From Larus michahellis (taxonomy: Eukaryota; Chordata; Aves; Charadriiformes; Laridae): DNA of 64,000 nucleotides. Every line of letters starts with the position of its first letter. Positions within the stretch are counted from its first letter, which is position 1. The notes under the pieces were generated by a model. The model was not told the DNA's origin. It saw nothing but the letters and a program-made list of their open reading frames with translations, and searched no databases. A program made the position numbers and the translations under genes. The stretch lies in assembly GCF_964199755.1 (NCBI RefSeq), contig NC_133900.1, positions 72,648,727 through 72,712,726 on the forward strand, in the 5' to 3' direction. This document shows, one piece after another, positions 23,881 through 37,330 of this stretch.

Positions 23881-25340
23881 GGGTGGGGGTTCCTAAAGAG
23901 GCAGACTGGCAGCTTTGCTCACAGTCCAGGCATCCCAGATGTTTTCAAACTGCAACTCATCTGCTGCCTGAACCTCCAGGTGTCTGTCCATCCATCATCA
24001 CCTAACTACCCAAACGCCTGCAACCTGAGGTTCCACCCCAGGGCTTGTACCCAGGAACAATCCCCAGCTCATCCAGCAGAACATCTGGGCAGCCACATCT
24101 GCCACCTCCCAGAATGCCTTTGCTGCTCTGGCTTTCTCCAAAAGCCTAATTTTTTTTTAATGAGGTGAGGGACACACCTGTCCTGCTGTCGGGGACGGCT
24201 CAGGTAGTGATGCTGGAGTTGAGCAGTCATTCCCCCTACACAGATCCGTGTCCGAAATGCAGCACTGCTGCAATGAGGTCAGTCGAAAGGCAGCTGGTGA
24301 AGAAGAAGGTACGGTGAGCGGCTGGGGAAGGAGGGGGAAGGGGTGGTCTGCACTGGGAGGTGATTATCAGTTCAGTGAAAGGGTGGAGTAATCAGAGAGA
24401 AAGTTTTCGGGGCCAGACAAGTTTGGCAAAACTCTTAATTTCTCCTCTATTGAATTTAGCTTCCTTCTGGAGGCATGTTTCTACCCTCTGTGGCTTGCAA
24501 GGGAAGAAATTACGGTTTGTTTCCCATCCCACCCCCACCATTCACCTACTGAGCAGCTGCTGCTTATTTTCGTGCCCTTGACTCCAGCCGCAAGCCCTCT
24601 CTCACTACCTCTCCCAAACGGCACAGAGATGCTGCTGGCTTCTCCCCAGTGAATCCATTGGTGGTTCCCACCTCAGCCCGGGAACATCACGCTCTCTGAG
24701 CACACGGAACCTCCTTCTGCTCCCTCCACGACCCTCCACCCGGGTGTAAGCCCTCTCCTCCTGCAGCTCTGGGCCCTGCAAGTCCAGGAGAAGCTGAGAT
24801 CAGCTCATCACCGTCACCACCTGGGCTCTGCTCAGCGAGGTGCCTCTGCAGGTGCCTCTCTGTCCATACGGGTGTTGTTTAAGGCTCCTTCTCGGGGGCA
24901 GCACCTCGCTGCAGCTTGGGCAAGCGTCATGTGGTTGGCACAAGTTGCTGTGTGATCTTCTGCTGCCCTCTCTGCACTTCCCACTAGCTCCGTCTTATTT
25001 TTATTCAAAGAGAGATGAAGTTGGCTGCCGGCCCAGGTTTGCAGCTGGTGTCTCTAGAAGAAAGCTTACAGAGGGGAAAAAAAACAAACAACAAAAGAAT
25101 CCCACAAACCAATAAACAAAATAACCCAAATTCCATGCTGAATCTGCAGACTATGCAGTTGGCATTGTCCAGCCATGTAAGACATTGGAGACTGAGGAGG
25201 AGGTTAAGGCTATAATGACTTTCTCCTGTGGTGGGGAGAGCAGCAGTAGTCCCTCTCTGTCCTCTGGTGGTGTCCAATAAACTGGGAGTCCCAGGTGGGA
25301 GCAACGCTTTTAGTTACATGGCTCTGCTGTGCAGTGCAGG
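23881..25340. other. moderately GC-rich noncoding DNA
   Basis: GC stays raised to about 25.3 kb, with CCT/CTG-rich phrases. No complete exon or repeat family could be identified. A diverged repeat or a noncoding-RNA exon cannot be excluded. Confidence 0.4.
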
Positions 25341-28300
25341 AGTTAGAGCCTGAAAAAAAGGAAGAAAAAAGGATTTTGCTGATGGTGGCTTACAGAGAAC
25401 ACGCTACGCCAGTGCCAGAAAATATCCCCGCTGCCAGAAATAAATAGCTCAGTCTTCCAAAAAAATGTCAAAAAAAGCATCTTGTTTTCCAAACCAGCAG
25501 AGCACAGAAGGTACAGAAAGGGTGAGAACACACCTTTCCTACCACTCAGCATGGCACTTAGGTAATACAAGTGGACTTGCAAATGATAAGCGTTGCAACA
25601 GTTAAAGGCAGTGATGGGCCAGCAAATTGTTTCAGGCAAGTACCTTCCACAGAGGCTTGGCAGCCCCTTTTCAGGGTTGCCTTTGAGGAACTTTGGGTGG
25701 AATGTTCTATGCAGTCAGTGAGCAGAAACGTGCCCTGCGGCCACCTATCCCAGTACTTCTGCCCAGTGGATGGGGTTATTTGGAGAATTCATCTGTGTGG
25801 CATTAAGCCAGAGAGACTCTGCCTTGAGTCTCTGGAAAGGTCTGTGTCTCCGTTCTTACAGGTAGCAGAGCTTGCAAAACTGTTAAGTGTTCATTTTTTT
25901 TAATCATTTCACCAGTCTTTCTGAGGAACATGATGCTTTTCCAGCTATCCCTCTTCCATGAGGTAAGATTTCATGGCTACCAGCTGCGTCAGAATACTCC
26001 TCTGCGCTGCTAGGACTTGAACAGATGGGAAGCTTAAGAAATCAATTTTAAGTCATTAATCCTGCGATTGGATACCCACAGGAAGAACCTCATTCATACC
26101 AACAGACCTTTGCCCAACCATATGGTCTTGCTTAGACGTTAGGCTGCAGGACTGGGGCCTGTGAAGAACTACCCTCATCCATTGAAGAGCTTTCCTGCTT
26201 AGCGACACATGAAAAAACTTCTCAGCTACCACACACCCACCAGAATGTTCAGCAGGGGAAAAGGTTGTACGTAATTTCTTTTTTCCTCTATTTTGCATTC
26301 ACGTGACACAATTTCTAAGTTAGTGGCTCGCACAGTTGATGAGCAAACAATAGAGCAAAGTAATTTGATAAGTCTTAAAAATATGAAAGTGTCAAAGAGG
26401 AAGATAGGTAATTAATTAGGAAGATTTGGTGCAGAAAAGCATAGTCTAGACACGACTTGATTTAACTCACATGGAGTTTCGTTGATTTAAAAACAATATG
26501 AAGAGATTGTGATCTTACCCCACACTGTAATAAAGTTTAAACAGAACCATTCTAAGGAATACCAATAGAAATTACAGAGAACAACCAATCTCTTTGCATT
26601 TATGTTACATTAATTTCAACAGTCCCAGTTCCTGTTTTGTCATTTTCAATTGTCTAGGGGCAGGAGAGAAGTCTTTATGCTTAACTGTAAAGCACTAACC
26701 ATGCATCTCATGGAAAATAAATAAAAAATGAATCATGATAGGCATTCTGGTATATTAAGTAAATCAGCACATGCCTACTGCATCAATAATCATTCTTACT
26801 GAATATCCTTGGGTGACTGAGGCACCAGCGGGGAAGAAGAAAAAGCAATAACAGATCTTCAGAACTGGGAGGAAGCATCAACCAGATAATTGCATAAGCA
26901 CGTGTACAGCTTAAAACCCTGGTATCTTACGAGCTGAAAATAATCCTTTAATAGTTACAGTAAAAACAAGCTATGGTAATCTGAACATGAGTCCTGCACA
27001 TTATGGCCGTTTTTCTGAGATCTTCTGAAGTCAAGATCATGATGGGATCCAAAACCTTAATTCCTAGGAGTAGTATATTGCTCTTGCACCACTCTTAAGG
27101 TACGATTGGTGAAATTACATCTGTGTTTTCTAAGGTGGGGTATCGATGGTGTTCTGGAGATGAGGCCCATGATGGCTGCAATGAAGTCAAGCAGGATCTC
27201 AGCCCCTGAGCACCAGTTAGGAACTATGCAATAATCTGGGGGCCCCAGCCCACAGGACGTCCATCAGCAGACAACCAAGGTAATCACGTGGGGAGGATGA
27301 ATTCAAAGTACCTAAAGACCTCACTGCTCCCCAGGTCCTTGGAGACAGGGGAAACACACTCAAATTACTTTCAAAGCCATGGAGAAGATTTTTGTCCTGT
27401 TCTTGATATGATTTCCCTCTCTTCCCTCCATGACAGCTTCATTGTGTGTAGACGTACAGAGGGACACAGAAGCCTCTGGAAAACTTCTGTAGATTTTCAG
27501 AAACACTGATGTACAGCTAATTTCGCGGAAGCTTGAATGCGTAAGAGTTGTTCTCATTTCTGTACCCCACAGAGCAGCACCATCACTTGCCTCCTGCTGA
27601 GATGCCCATCACAGGCTGGCTCAGGCAGTTGCTGTTTACCACAGCGTGAGAATGAGACAGACTCACAAGGAGTATTAAAACATAGCTCTTGTCAGACTAA
27701 CTTGATTATTCCTTTCAGTAAGCACTACAGAATAAGTGGATGAAGGGAATGGGACAGTATAGTAATTCCTGATTTCGATTTCAAGAAACTTTGCTTGTAA
27801 AATTAATTCAATAGACTTGGAGTGGAAGTGGGAAGCTGCAGTTAGAGATGATTGACAGGTCCTATTGAGATGAGGAGAAGGGCATAGGGATCACTGCAGA
27901 GACAACATGAGTTTTTCAGAGACAGAAAATAAAAAAAAAAAGAATTACGTGCCCAAGTCTCAGTAAAGGCCACAGGGAATTAGGAATCTCTCACCTGTGC
28001 CTTTGAAAAATCTCTCTCATATGTTTTATTTGCCATCTTCTCTAATTATCTAAGATAAAGTAAGTGGGGTGTTCATGAAATTCAGTTAGAAAAAAAGAAA
28101 AGAGACTCATGAGTAATTAGTAACATAGAGAAGGTAAAATGTGACTGAACTTTTGAAGAAAGTGGTCTGGTTAGAAATAATTGAAAAATCTGTGCTGCAT
28201 ATTTCCAGAGGGCTGAAGTAACCAGGAGAAAGATGTAAAAAAAAAAATAATAAAAAGAGTCAAGAAAAGTGACATAAGCTTGCAGCATAAGGAGGCAGTG

Positions 28301-30331
28301 AAAAAGATCATGCAATAATGAATTCTATATATGGAAACATCCCATCACAGTGCAGGAAGGGAATAACCTTTTTTTTCTACCTCTGTCCTTCCATTACTGA
28401 TGAAAACTAGAATATGTGCGTTTGCGAGTATCTCTTTCCCAAAAGAGTATTGAACAGTTGGAATAAGTTCACAGAGAGTAACAAGACGTGTTTGAAAAGA
28501 CAGACCTACACTTTCCAGGGCTCCTCTGGAGCTTTCCAGGTAGTCATTCACACAATGACTTAGCGACTAGTCACAAAAACAGAAGCCAAGCCTACTTTCT
28601 CTTCAGGGACCAAGAGGATGCTGCTTCATTTTTCCAAGAGGACATTCAGGACTAGCATCATAAAACCTGAGCAACCGTTTCTTTTTCCCAAAGACTGGGC
28701 TTAGCTCTGCAAGATGGTGAAACCAAGCTTTCCCTTGGGAAGGGCACGCAAAGGGCTCCCTATCCGGAGATGGAAGCACCACATGCCATGTCCTGGAGGG
28801 GCTGGGGCTTCTAACCCTTTGGGATGCCTCCGAAACCACACGGAGGACTAATTTTAACCCCATCTTCTTTAAGCCCATTTTTTGACTGTATGGCAGGTGT
28901 TCAATCACTCAGTCGTCTCAGCTGTTGGTGTCAGAAGCTTACCAATATAATTTAAATCAAGGGTAGGTATAAATCAGAACACTTCAGGGCCAAAGTGTCA
29001 GCGATTGTTTTGTGCTGCATTGAATCTAATTCTACCTTCAACAGAAAAATGACACCACATGAAACACACAATTCACCTAAATAGGAAGAGAAACAGAAAA
29101 AAAGCTTTTTAGGGTCATTGATTGATGATTTTCCACACTTCATCCTAGGCCAAACTAGCAATCTAGTAGAGATGAGAAATTTTCCATCAGGTGTTGCCTG
29201 CTATCAAAATTTACATTTACTATGTACAGTATACATTTATGAAGAAAACAATCTTTCAGAAATTTATCATGAGGAATCTAAACTTTGAGCATATTATGAA
29301 TTAATCAATATTAAACTAATGAATTGCACGCGTGTTAAGCAGATAGTAGATGAAGTGACAGTATTTCAGCATCAAACGTTGCTTTGGAATCTGGAAAGAT
29401 TATTTATTGCCTATTTGTGACCTCCCTTCCTTTTATGTTAATTTAATTTACTTCTTGTTACTGGTACTCATCTGGTCTGGGGTGACTTCTTGCTAAAAAT
29501 TACACTGCATGTAATTGAAGACCTCAGCATGCTCAATACTAGAACTTCATCTAATATGTGTGTGAAAGATTATCCAATCCAGGATCTCAGAACTAATCCC
29601 ATCAAGCTATTTCTACATTCCCTTTTTCTGTCCATAAAGGAACATAAAATAACATTGTGAGGAAATAAAGTCATTTTTAAAAGTAATGCAACACAGAGAC
29701 ACAGAAATGCCCGCTACCTCCACCTGGTCTATTATCATTTTTCACAATCCCTTTTCCTTTCTCATTGTCCGAGGAGAAGAGATGGCCCAGCAAGAAGGGG
29801 AGGAGCCCTTAGGGAAGGAGAAAAATCTCAAATATTTATTCTCTTGTATTCATCACCAACTGCACTGACTCCATTTGTGCTTCTCTGCAGTGTGTCTTAC
29901 CCAATCTAACGCCTGGGGCTGAGGAGTGCCACGGTGCCGGGCTCCGAACAGAGGGGAGCACGGTTGGCGCCCAGTTTATCTTCTGGGAACCAGTTGTACT
30001 CTGCTTTCTCGGCACCCTGTTCCACGCTGGCACGAGGGCAGTTTCAAAGAAGGAACAGTGTGCTAAAGCAGCACAGATCGCCACCTTCTGCTGTGGACCC
30101 ACATGTAAGGACACCGGGATTTAGTCCCACGGGACAGCTGTTTTCTGCGCAAGCAGTGATGATCCAGCAGAATAAAACAATCCCAGCTCAGGTGCAGCGA
30201 TGCAGGATGTGCCCATGTGAAGGCAGGTATCCACTACAGCAGCCTGCAATAAGCAGTATACCCTTGTGAATCCCAGCATCACCATTTCTGAACTGGGATG
30301 GCCACTTCAGCTGCAGCACCAACACACAGCA
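25341..30331. other. noncoding DNA, nothing firm
   Basis: Alternating AT-rich and moderate-GC stretches with chance-like frames on both strands. The 29.28-29.50 kb part is rich in homeodomain-type TTAATTTAATTTA cores without simple repeats and might be a conserved noncoding element. Confidence 0.45.
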
Positions 30332-30482
30332 GGCGTGGATGGCGACCGGGACGCCGACAGCGACAGCGGCGCATTTATCGGTGAATAACGTCTTTGTGGC
30401 TCGCTTTGTCAGATGTCTGGGCAGCGCTAAAGGTGTTGGATGCCCGACAGTCTGAGGGAGAGGACGAGCCGTAGAGTGACGT
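30332..30482. other. CpG-dense patch
   Basis: About 16 CpGs occur in ~150 bp, running from 'aggcgtggatggcgaccggg' through 'gacgagccgtagagtgacgt'. That is at or above random expectation for its GC content, in a genome that otherwise depletes CpG. A 101-codon minus-strand frame (30188-30493) crosses it without recognisable similarity. It is too short to call a CpG-island promoter with confidence. Confidence 0.4.
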
Positions 30483-32923
30483 GACTTTGCCATCCAGCTT
30501 CTGCTTTTGAAGGTTGTTCAAACCAGCAACATTCCCAGTATGCCCAGCTTCCCCCTGTCATTTTCCAGTGTGAAGACTGTGGTAGTCCCTTATGAATTTG
30601 GGTAGGTGCCTCCAAGCAAGGAACAGACAAGCTCTTAAACACAAGTGATTGTACGAATGTCCACAGTAACAATGGAAAAGAGGGGGTAGAGCGGAAAATA
30701 TGAAACAGGTTGAAAATTACTTCTAGATAACAGATCCTGGAAAAGTAGAAACTGCTTGAAGGCCTGTAATATCCAAGGTGACGTAACGAAGCTATTTTTA
30801 CGGTGAGCCATACCAGTGGTGCGATCCTGCAAAAAGCTCAGGGTTCCTTGGGGATTTCTGAGCATCCCAAAGAGCTTGGTTCAGGACATGAGTCACTTGT
30901 AGAGGGAACACAACATTGCCCTCTCGTTACCAAGTACGCTAAATTGGGTTTTCCACCTCCAGTAGGAAGTATATTTTTAAATATCATTACTCAAACAAAG
31001 ACAGCATTAGCAAGTCAAATGATTTTGCATAAGCACTTTTTTTTTAAAGGAGGACACAAAATTATGCTTTTTATACAATTTAGCATTTTTTTTAGTTCCT
31101 TCAAAGTGAATTCTAAAATTCTACTTCAGAATTAATTCCAATTATTCTAAGACTTGTAAATTTTTGTTAGTGGAAGAAGGTCTGAGAAGTATTCCTTCAG
31201 TAAAAGACATATTAGTCCACCATGTAATTCTGATCTTTGTTCACACATTTTAAAGGTGTAAACATCACCGAATGGCAAAACCGTGTCTCTATTCCCCATC
31301 TGTTCAGTTAGAACAATAAAGTCTATAAAAATTGGTGCACATAATACCCATTATGAGGTCTTAAAATTAACTTTTACGGTGAATAAATGTGGGCAACGAT
31401 AACAGCATTTTTGCAGCAGATTCTGATACACTAGTCTTGTGAAATATTAGCTTAACTGGGAGACTACTTGTAAAGGAAGATTTGTTTTATTTTTATCAGC
31501 TGCAAATCTTTAAATACAATCTAGAATATCGCATTCTATATTGCTGAACATGTTAAAAATTTAGAATTAAACTTGTCTGGAAAACATAAAGAGATGGTAT
31601 TCCATGTTGAATTCCCAATACGACCGCGATTTAAGGGGTTGTGTTGGTTTAGAAAAAAAAATTTGAAAAAGAAATAATTCAGTTTCTCATCAGAATTACT
31701 TTCCTTCCAGAAATATGCTTCATTTTCATGTTATATTACTTCTTTGTATTTTACCTTTTTATTATTATTTTTTATATATTTTATCAAAGCAATTATTAAT
31801 TACAATTTATAATAACAACTGCTGAATAAAATCTACTCAGTCTTTGATGACACTAAACTAAATAGTTCAGAATTATAACTGTAAAATATAACCCTATAAA
31901 ACTTGAAATTAATATAAAAATCATAATTGAAATATTGAAAGAAAAATAAAAACTGTATTTATTATTTAGATTCCTTTTTAAATTTAAGATTGACAACTGT
32001 CAGTAATTTGATCTTTCTTTCCTTTCCATAAAAATGCTATGTTTTAAAATCATAAAATTCATATGAAGTGGAATTTTAATGTACTGACCACCTCCGTTGA
32101 AGTCCCACAAAAGGCACAGATTCCCACGGTAGATTATTCCTGTGTGTAACAAAGCGAATAGCTGGAAAGAAGAGGAAAAAGAAGACTGAAATGGAAAAAG
32201 AAAAAGCAGCTATCAGAGGAAAGTAAGAAAAATTGAAGACAAAGGGAAACAATGAAATCCCCCAGCTCTTATCCCTTCTGTTTCTAATACGCCGTTCTCC
32301 TGTAACACCTGGGAATTTCCCACCAACCTCACCCATCTACCTGCCCACAAGCTCCTCTGTTCCACCGAACGTCTCAGCTTGCTTCCTCCCTAATTACAGG
32401 CCGGAATCTGAAAAGTGTAGATTAATAACCATACAGATAGGGTTGGAGCTGGAACTGGGTGAACTGGGTGAAAAGCGTGATGGGAATTAGAAAATACGAC
32501 TGAATGGATTCTCGGGAGACGTTGTTTTCTCCCACTCTCCCTCTGACTATAACACATCCCAATTTTTCACTCTGAAAGGAGGAGGACAGTGTCCACTGTG
32601 CAATTTCAAACCCAAAATCTTAAGATGCTGGGGTGGTTGCTAAGGAACAGCAATGCAGTTTATCTATCTATCTATCTGCCACATCGCTCACACGCCCTGT
32701 GAGCACATGGGAAGCGGTTAAGGTTATCATAAATCTTACGCTGCCCATGCGTTAAGATACGTATTAAGATGATATTCTCTTCTCCTCAAGAATGAATTAA
32801 AAATGCTCTGAGAAATTTCAGGTGGTTTGATAAAAGAAAAAGAAAAATTAAAAGCTTACAAAAACGTCTATATACGGACAAATTACAATAGATGGCAGGT
32901 CAAACAATCACCTAAGCATGCAG
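30483..32923. other. noncoding DNA including a very AT-rich tract
   Basis: From about 31.5 to 32.06 kb the sequence is extremely AT-rich with no structure I can name. A purine-rich stretch follows at 32.16-32.26 kb, and a short (TATC)4 run lies near 32660-32677. Confidence 0.5.
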
Positions 32924-33477
32924 TGTCCTGGTTTCAGTGGGACAGAGTTAAATTTTTTCTAGTCGCAGCTGTGCTTTGGATTTAGTGTGAGAATAATGTT
33001 GATAACACATATTGTTGTAGTTGTTGCTAAGTGACGTTTACATTAGTCCAGGACTTTTTCAGCATCCCATAGAAGCTGAGAGGGAGCATAGACAGGACAA
33101 GCTGGCCAAAGGAATATTCCAAACCACAGGTGTCATGCTCGGTGTATGAATGGGGGTCAGGAATCCACAATCGCTGCTCAGGATGGGATGGGCAACCGAT
33201 CATCGGGTGGCGAGAGCGACTTCTCTAGTATCACTTTATTTTGTATATTCTTTTACCATTATTATTATGGTTCTTATTATTATTACTATTATTATTAATA
33301 TTACTACTACTCTTATTATTATTTTCCTCTTCCATAACTCTTCTATTTAACTGTCTTTATCTCAACCCATGAGGTTCTTTTCCCCCTCCTTTACTCCCTC
33401 TTCTCCCCTACGCTACGGTGGAGGAGTGAGTGAGGAGCCATGTGGTCCTAGTTGCCACCGGGGCTTAAACCACGACA
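32924..33477 (+). mobile_element. solo LTR of an avian endogenous retrovirus (ERVL-like, 554 bp)
   Basis: It begins TGTCCTGGTTTCAG with 'gacagagttaaattttttct' and ends 'cttaaaccacgaca'. The termini are imperfect inverted repeats, and the flanks tgcag/ggcag form a 5-bp target duplication with one mismatch. Internal phrases such as 'gagaataatgttgataacac', 'ggccaaaggaatattcca' and 'aactgtctttatctcaaccc' match a very common bird LTR family as I remember it. The U3 TATA region expected after 'catgctc' reads 'ggtgtatgaatgg', so the TATA box appears mutated. An (ATT)n-like stretch at 33255-33330 sits in the 3' half. No internal retroviral sequence is attached. Confidence 0.9.
33255..33330. repeat. 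imperfect (ATT)n/(TTA)n repeat within the LTR
   Basis: Runs of ATT, TTA and TAC triplets form an AT microsatellite inside the 3' part of the solo LTR. Such a segment is normal for this LTR family but looks expanded here. Confidence 0.75.
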
Positions 33478-35043
33478 GGCAGGTACCGCCTAAAATCCTG
33501 AGAATAACCAGGAAGGCAAAATAAATCTCCAAACTCAATGGTAAGGTTTAACGGGAAGGTTCAAGATGCTGTCTGAACCTAAAAGCTATCATCCCAGACG
33601 GAAAGCTAGCCTAAACAAAGGTAACAGAACACAGCGTAAGGTGTGAGAAGTGCAATGAAGACAGACTAAAAAGGCTAGCAGAAAACTCAGTGTGAGAGTT
33701 TCAAAAGCTCTCAATAACAGTCTAACTTTAGACTAAATAAAACAGAATTGTATCCACTGGAGGTTAGTACGTCATGGTTAAATAGTCGGAAATTTCATCA
33801 GGTAGAGACTAGGAAGCCGAAGATAGAAAACGAGAGAGAATGAGAAAAAGGAGTCCAAGAAGCAAGAAACTTTCAAAAGAAGGAATGGGTCTTTTGGACC
33901 TGAGAGAATGAAGCAACCAAGGACCATAAGGGCAGAGCCGAGAAGCTCTGTGTATGTGTATGTTTATGTGGGTGCACACAGTAATAATTTCAAGGCTGTG
34001 AGAACTCAGCAGCTCTCGCAAACTCCAGCGGTCCTTTCCCATTCCAGCTCTGGCTGGCTGAACCACAGTCGTCTTCTTGCCGTTGCTGTAATGAGAAAGG
34101 CATTGATTTTCCTCTGTCTGGGCTGAGAAAATAGGTTTGTCATATAAAGTTGACTATTCATAGAAAACTTCTCATTTATAAATGTAGTGCACACTGCTGC
34201 GATATTTTAAATCTTCTATTTCTAAGCTGATTTTTGTGAACTTGTCAAATCGGAACTGCTTTCAGCTCTGTTAGTAAAACCACTCAGTTCTTTAGTTCAT
34301 TCCCTGCTGCTTCTTATCGTCTTGAAGAGTCTGTATGGTGGTTCCAACTAAATGGCAATACCCTAAATATTTTTCACCCACTCTTGAAACATGTTTTTTA
34401 TTTTGTTTTTTTTTTTTAGCATAGTTATGAAAACAGTAAACAAAAAGTAACAATTTGCTTGATTCAATTTTTAAAAAAGAGAGGAGATAAGATAGCCAAG
34501 AAAATCTACCAGATGGTTCTTTTAATAAATACATTAAAGTCTCTTTTATTTTTCTCCAATTTGAGCGACTAACATAACAGAAACTTTCAGACCATCAAAC
34601 CAGTTTTCACAATCTGCCATAAATTTGCATTTCACAGAAATAATCCTGACAAGCACTAATAGATGAACGTTGTTGGTGCAATAATAAAACAGTATAAGGC
34701 ATATTTACACCATCCTTACATACAGAACACTGTACACACAAAAAAATCACAGATCCAGAACAAAGTAAATTCAATCCCTTAGACGTTTTACGTTTATAGG
34801 CTTGGTATCAAACAAACAATTCTCCAAGCAACAGACAACCTCTTGTTCTTGTGTGATTTATTTGTAACATTGTGCTCATGCAAAATAGGTATTTGCTTTA
34901 TTGCATTAACATTGAAAGAACACTGGGAATTAGTTCTGAAACCAGTTCGATCCAATTTTAAACCCTGTTTCTCTTCATCCATAGCAAGTCTGAGTCATTT
35001 TTATTGGTGACATAAAACGAGGCGTTAACTGATGATTGAGATT
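33478..35043. other. noncoding DNA downstream of the terminal exon
   Basis: No coding feature. On the minus strand, further AATAAA hexamers occur at about 35005-35000, 34862-34857 and 34550-34545, so the 3' UTR of the gene at 35.4 kb could extend into this stretch. Confidence 0.45.
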
Positions 35044-35357
35044 TTTATTCGGTAAGTTCCAAAACGATAATGAATCTCAACGGATTACAGTTCGAAAACC
35101 ATCTTTCTTGACCATGCACACTTTTCTTTGCTATTACGAGGTGGTTTAGATGAGACGCCTTTTGTATTTTTTAAGTTTCTACCTTTTTATATATATTTTT
35201 AAAGAGACCGTGTACTATCCAACATCCACTGTTCACAGAAAGAAAAAAGCAGCAGGAATAGCTCTGGTGGCAGAGTTGGCCAGAAGGACATCAGTAAGTT
35301 AGTGGCAACTTAATAAACATCAAATGCCCCAGAGACACATCATGAAAGAGTTGATTA
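35044..35357 (-). other. probable 3' UTR of the minus-strand gene
   Basis: This follows directly after the TAG stop on the minus strand. The first AATAAA-type polyadenylation hexamer met on the minus strand is at 35049-35044. Several more lie further downstream, so the true end may be lower. There is no expression evidence. Confidence 0.4.
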
Positions 35358-35861
<504 letters not shown>

Positions 35862-37310
35862 TTACATAGAAAACCGATCAGCTACCATTTAGAAAAACAC
35901 AACTCAAGAGTCTCGGCCGGCATAAATTGGTGGTGTTTCCTTTCAGTTGAAAGAACTATATATACCAGACTGGTACACAGTTTGAAGTTTTCTGGTCCTA
36001 CACGTGTGTTCAGTTGTCAAAATTCTCACTCCTGAAAATGTTTGTGGCGAGAATAACTTCACTGCCTGCCTAACAATCCAGGTAATGAGATGTGCACAAT
36101 GCTCACAGATTATCTGCACTGGAAATCCCTGCAGGCAAATTTAAATGAGCTAATTTGCCATTACACCTCAAGAAGTTTTTTATGAGAGATTAGATTTTGT
36201 AGTATTAGGAAAATGCTACCATAAAATTTGCAAACTCTTTGCTCAAATAAAAATATTCCTAGGTCTCAGATATTTTTTGGAAGCTCTACCTCACCTTCCC
36301 AGAACAGCCTACTGATATCATGCTCTGCAGATGTCAACTCTGCAGAAGCCCTAGACAGAAAAAGGAGTATTAATCCAAGAATAACAGAGATATCGCTCAC
36401 TGCTGACAGTCTTTATGCTTTTTTTTACTTTTATCCCCTAGTGATTTCACTGCACTTCTTACTGTCAGTTATTATCCCAGACTTGCCTCAGTGCAAGCTC
36501 AGAATTCAGTCGTACACCTCTTACTGCTCAGGATGGCAGGGAAAAGAAGGTTATGAAGTTATCAGCGAAGAGGCACTCTGCAGCGGCAGGGAGAGCGGCC
36601 TGATGGCCCATCAGCCGGCACCGCTCGGCGCTCCACACGCCTGAAAATCAGATCTAGGCTGGTATTCTCTCCAGATATCACTTGTGCTTTGAAGTCTTAA
36701 GCAGAGTATGAACGTGAAAATTAGGTGGTAGCCACTAAATCTGTACAAGCGTTTTCATTTCTGAAGCCTTATTTCAAAACTCCAGCTGTGAAGTGAAACG
36801 ATGCTACGCTGACATTGTATAAACGTCACGATCTTAATTTAGGACACTATCTACAGCTCACAGAAATATCTACAGAGTTCAACAGGCGTTGGATCAGACC
36901 AAAGGGAAAATTTGCAAAAATGTTTAAACACCTAAATAAAAACGAAGCATGGGACTTCAGTGGCAGTTGTCTGCTACAAATCCCAAAAGAGCCCAAACAG
37001 TTTAGGTATCTAAATGTCTTACAAATACTAGATTATCCTTGCGGTTTACCCAAACATCACCAGCACCAACCACCTTTGCTGGTACCAAAACTCAGGGTAT
37101 GACAGCTCAACCTTGAGTTACTGAGACAGAGTTTCAAGGAGATTTTTGAGTCCCTTAGTATTCTGTTTTTCAGAACTACAAGCTAGAAATGTAATTACAA
37201 TTATAAAGAATACAGGAGCAATATGAACACTCTAGTGTCTTTTTGACAGTGCAGTTTTATGATTCAAAGGAATCTAAGAAAACTGCAATATTTTACATAA
37301 CACACAGGGG

Positions 37311-37330
37311 AAAACAAAACAAAACAAAAC
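37311..37330 (+). repeat. (AAAAC)4 simple repeat
   Basis: Four perfect AAAAC units. A short microsatellite. Confidence 0.9.

Noticed and set aside
23598..24168. Two overlapping plus-strand frames of 135 and 155 codons
   Set aside because: They arise from the GC-rich G-tract block, use different registers and give low-complexity Gly/Gln/Pro products.
32650..32680. (TATC)n microsatellite
   Set aside because: Only about four units, too short to be notable.
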